A stretch of DNA of 7,814 nt from an uncultured Rikenellaceae bacterium (GTDB lineage: Bacteria > Bacteroidota > Bacteroidia > Bacteroidales > UBA932). The position numbers were made by a program, and so were the translations under genes. This document shows, piece after piece, positions 4,948 to 7,814 of the stretch. Under the pieces are notes generated by a model. The model ran no database searches, was not told the origin of the DNA, and saw only the letters and a program-made list of their open reading frames with translations. The number at the start of each line of letters is the position of its first letter. Position 1 is the first letter of the stretch. The stretch lies in assembly GCA_937906485.1 (NCBI GenBank), contig CALCYB010000071.1:1-7814 (forward strand). Direction: 5' to 3'.

Positions 4948-7770
4948 ATGGCATTAAATTTTGCACAAAGACACAATGGCCCGCGTGAAAACGAGATTCG
5001 TGAAATGCTCGATGTTATCGGCGCCGCTTCCCTGGATGAACTCATCCAACAAACTTTCCCCAAGGACATTCTTTTGAATGAACCTTTGGCACTGGATCCT
5101 GCTTTGAGTGAGCAAGCCTACCTGAACCGCCTGAAAAACATGGTGGCTCAGAACAAGAACTTCCGCTCCATGATCGGTCTGGGCTGGTACGGAACCGCCT
5201 CATTGCCGGTCATCTTACGCAATATCTTTGAGAACCCGTCCTGGTATACTTCCTACACTCCCTATCAAGCTGAAATTTCCCAAGGTCGTCTGGAAGCCCT
5301 GATCAATTTCCAAACCATGATCGCCTCCCTGACCGGCTTCGGCATGGCCAACTGCTCCATGCTGGATGACGCAACTGCAGCCGCAGAAGCCATGCGGATG
5401 ATGTTCGAGTTGCGCTCCCGTGATGCTGTCAAAAAAGGCAAAAACCAGATCTTTGTGGACCAGAACATCTTCCCGCAAGTGCTCTCAGTCTTGAAGACCC
5501 GCGCTGCCGGTCTGGGCATTGAACTGGTTATCGGTGACTGGAAAACCCAAATGGAAGCCGGTTTCGGAGAACTGATGTACGGAGCATTGCTGCAATACCC
5601 TGCAGCAGACGGCCAAGTCCGGGACTACACGTCATTCTGTGAAAAAGCACACGAAGCCGGTATGCTGGTATCCGCTTACTGCGACCTGTTGGCTTTGGCC
5701 GTGCTGAAAGAACCTGCAGCCTGGGGCGCTGACATCGCAGTCGGAACCGCCCAACGCTTCGGTCTGCCGATGGGCTTCGGTGGTCCGACCGCCGGATGGA
5801 TGGCTACCCGCGAAAACTACAAACGCAACATCCCTGGCCGCATCATCGGTCTGTCCATTGACCGTCACGGCAAACCCGCCTACCGCCTCGCCCTGCAAAC
5901 CCGCGAACAACACATCAAACGTGAAAAAGCGACGTCCAACATCTGTACCGCTACGGCTCTGATGGCCATCATGAGCGGAATGTATGCCGCATATCACGGA
6001 CCGGAAGGCATCCGTAGCATTGCTGCACAAACCTTCAAATACGCACACGCATTGGGTGCAAAACTCACAGCCGGAGGATACAAACTCGCCGCTACCGAGT
6101 ACTTTGACACCCTGCGCATTGTAGATGTGGACGCTGCCAAGATCCGCCAGCGCGCAGAAGCTGCCGGTTTCAACTTCTACTACCCTGCTCCGGACCAAGT
6201 ACAGATCTCCTGCGACGAATTGACCGACTGCAAGGAAGCCCAACAAATCCTGGCCATCTTCGAAGTATCCACCCAAGCCTGCGGCTGCATCGGTGAGATC
6301 CCTGTTCCCATGGCCCGTGAAACCGCTATCCTCACCCAATCGGTCTTCAACAAATACCATTCGGAAACCGAAATGATGCGTTACATCAAGAAACTGGAAC
6401 GCCGCGACATTTCGCTCACCCACTCAATGATTCCGCTCGGTTCCTGCACCATGAAACTGAATGCAGCCGCCGAAATGATGCCGCTCAGCTGGAGTGAATT
6501 GACCAATGTTCACCCTTACGCTCCGCAAGACCAAGCCAAAGGCTACCTGGAAATGATCCATGAGCTGGAACGCGACCTGGCCATCATCACGGGCTTTGAT
6601 GCCTGCTCATTGCAGCCCAACTCCGGTGCAGCCGGTGAATATGCCGGTCTGCTGACCATCCGCAATTACCAGAAAGCCAATGGACAAGGTCACCGCAACA
6701 TCATCATTATCCCTACTTCAGCACACGGAACCAACCCGGCAAGTGCTGCCATGGCCGGTTTCAGCATCGTGCTGGTCGGCTGCGATGACCACGGTAACAT
6801 CAACGTAGATGAACTCCGCGAAAAAGCCATTGCCAACCGCGATAACCTGGCCGGTATCATGATTACCTATCCGTCCACCCACGGTGTATTCGAAGTGAAG
6901 ATCCGCGAAATCTGCAACATCATCCACGAAAACGGCGGACAAGTCTTTATGGATGGTGCCAACATGAACGCACAAGTAGCCATTACCAACCCCGGCTTCA
7001 TCGGTGCGGACGTATGTCACCTCAACCTGCACAAGACCTTTGCCATGCCGCACGGCGGTGGTGGTCCCGGTGTGGGTCCGATCTGCGTTGCCAAACACCT
7101 GACCCCTTACTTGCCGGGTCACCCGATGGTCCAATGTGGCGGAGAAAACATCACGGCAGTCGGATCAGCTCCCTATGGAAGCCCGCTGTTGCTCCCCATT
7201 ACCCACGCCTACATCAAGATGTTAGGTGCTGACGGTCTTCGTGCTGCCACTTCCCTGGCCATCCTGAATGCCAACTACATTTCAGTCAGCCTGAGTCCGG
7301 ATTACAACACCCTGTACACCGGTGCTACCGGCCGTGTTGCCCACGAATGCATCATCGACCTGCAACACTTCAAAGCGGCCTATGGAGTTGACGCAACTGA
7401 TATCGCAAAACGTCTGATGGACTATGGTTTCCATGCTCCGACCCTCTCATTCCCGGTACACGAAACCTTGATGGTTGAACCGACCGAAAGTGAAAACAAA
7501 GCGGAATTGGACCGTTTCATCGACACCATGAAACAAATCCTGAAAGAATGCCAAGCTATTGCAGACGGCACTTATGACAAGGAAGACAACCCGGTGAAGA
7601 TGGCCCCCCACACCGCCGAAGAAGTTTGCGCCAGCGAATGGAACCACGCTTACAACCGCGAAACAGCCGCTTACCCGCTGGAATGGATTCGTGAAAACAA
7701 ATTCTGGTGCTACGTGGCCCGCGTCGACAACGGTTACGGTGACCGCAACCTGGTACCGGTTGTAGAATAA
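4948..7770 (+). CDS. gcvP: Glycine dehydrogenase (decarboxylating), glycine cleavage system P-protein
   Basis: The pyridoxal-phosphate enzyme that decarboxylates glycine and passes the aminomethyl group to the lipoyl arm of the H-protein; with T- and L-proteins it yields CO2, ammonia, methylene-tetrahydrofolate and NADH in the cytoplasm. The 940-aa chain is the fused, full-length form, not the split GcvPA/GcvPB type. The N-terminal half shows FAQRHNGP (5-12), VILRNIFENPSWYTSYTPYQ (88-107), SQGRLEAL (111-118) and LDDATAAAEAM (139-149). The C-terminal half carries PLGSCTMKLN (496-505), SAHGTNPASA (from 591), DGANMNAQ (669-676) and the cofactor site LNLHKTF, where Lys696 should bind pyridoxal phosphate, followed by PHGGGGPG (701-708). 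Reading is uninterrupted and the length agrees with E. coli GcvP (about 957 aa). By eye it favours GGT/GGC and CGC codons more than the mrdA-rodA genes do, as a highly expressed gene would. It appears monocistronic on its 5' side, with its own promoter; gcvT and gcvH are not in view. Confidence 0.98.
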   Translation: MALNFAQRHNGPRENEIREMLDVIGAASLDELIQQTFPKDILLNEPLALDPALSEQAYLNRLKNMVAQNKNFRSMIGLGWYGTASLPVILRNIFENPSWYTSYTPYQAEISQGRLEALINFQTMIASLTGFGMANCSMLDDATAAAEAMRMMFELRSRDAVKKGKNQIFVDQNIFPQVLSVLKTRAAGLGIELVIGDWKTQMEAGFGELMYGALLQYPAADGQVRDYTSFCEKAHEAGMLVSAYCDLLALAVLKEPAAWGADIAVGTAQRFGLPMGFGGPTAGWMATRENYKRNIPGRIIGLSIDRHGKPAYRLALQTREQHIKREKATSNICTATALMAIMSGMYAAYHGPEGIRSIAAQTFKYAHALGAKLTAGGYKLAATEYFDTLRIVDVDAAKIRQRAEAAGFNFYYPAPDQVQISCDELTDCKEAQQILAIFEVSTQACGCIGEIPVPMARETAILTQSVFNKYHSETEMMRYIKKLERRDISLTHSMIPLGSCTMKLNAAAEMMPLSWSELTNVHPYAPQDQAKGYLEMIHELERDLAIITGFDACSLQPNSGAAGEYAGLLTIRNYQKANGQGHRNIIIIPTSAHGTNPASAAMAGFSIVLVGCDDHGNINVDELREKAIANRDNLAGIMITYPSTHGVFEVKIREICNIIHENGGQVFMDGANMNAQVAITNPGFIGADVCHLNLHKTFAMPHGGGGPGVGPICVAKHLTPYLPGHPMVQCGGENITAVGSAPYGSPLLLPITHAYIKMLGADGLRAATSLAILNANYISVSLSPDYNTLYTGATGRVAHECIIDLQHFKAAYGVDATDIAKRLMDYGFHAPTLSFPVHETLMVEPTESENKAELDRFIDTMKQILKECQAIADGTYDKEDNPVKMAPHTAEEVCASEWNHAYNRETAAYPLEWIRENKFWCYVARVDNGYGDRNLVPVVE

Positions 7771-7814
7771 ACCCGGAACAAGACCCTATTCAAAAGCGGC
7801 TCCTACCTTAAGTA

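Noticed and set aside
5632..6423. A 263-codon open frame on the minus strand inside gcvP
   Set aside because: It lies antisense to a highly conserved part of gcvP, its translation shows no recognisable domain, and long antisense frames are expected opposite a gene with strong codon bias.
7754..7814. Possible terminator after gcvP
   Set aside because: CCGGTT and AACCCGG near the stop pair only with a bulge and no T-run follows; the window ends 44 bases after the stop, so nothing firm can be said about this tail.
1..7814. Search for mobile elements, CRISPR arrays, defence genes or RNA genes
   Set aside because: No long repeats, regularly spaced repeats, transposase-like frames, tRNA or rRNA sequences were seen; almost every base lies in a recognised housekeeping or envelope gene.

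Overview
The window looks like ordinary chromosomal DNA from a member of the Bacteroidota, probably a Bacteroidales species with a moderately high GC content. The clues are the AT-rich leader without a Shine-Dalgarno sequence before gcvP, a TAnnTTTG-type -7 promoter element in the only real intergenic gap, a long RodA (477 aa), and a PAP2 phosphatase carrying a beta-strand-rich C-terminal extension. Genus cannot be fixed from what is visible. Coding density is very high: five protein genes, one intergenic gap of 94 bp, no RNA genes, mobile elements or CRISPR.

Left part (1-3602, + strand): a tightly packed cell-envelope operon. It opens with the C-terminal part of mrdA (penicillin-binding protein 2, cut by the window edge), overlaps rodA by 4 bp (ATGA), and rodA in turn overlaps a PAP2-family lipid phosphatase gene by 13 bp. 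PBP2 (transpeptidase) and RodA (SEDS glycosyltransferase) are the paired synthases of the elongasome. Peptidoglycan polymerisation releases undecaprenyl pyrophosphate, so a membrane phosphatase coupled to rodA is suggestive, but a lipid A phosphatase role is equally possible.

Middle (3594-4853, - strand): a mechanosensitive channel of the YbdG (MscM-like) branch of the MscS family, convergent with the operon. The two stop codons lie within a 9-bp tail-to-tail overlap, and a hairpin that pairs better in + strand RNA sits just after the PAP2 stop, inside the channel gene.

Right part (4948-7770, + strand): a complete single-chain gcvP, the P-protein (glycine decarboxylase) of the glycine cleavage system, divergent from the channel gene. 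The 94-bp gap between them holds a good -7 element, a quasi-palindrome over the presumed transcription start, and a short direct repeat. No gcvT or gcvH is visible, and only 44 bp follow gcvP.

I found no convincing undescribed system. The points most worth a second look are a probable Cys/His metal site beside the PBP2 active site, the barrel-like tail on the PAP2 enzyme together with its coupling to rodA, and the hairpin in the convergent overlap.
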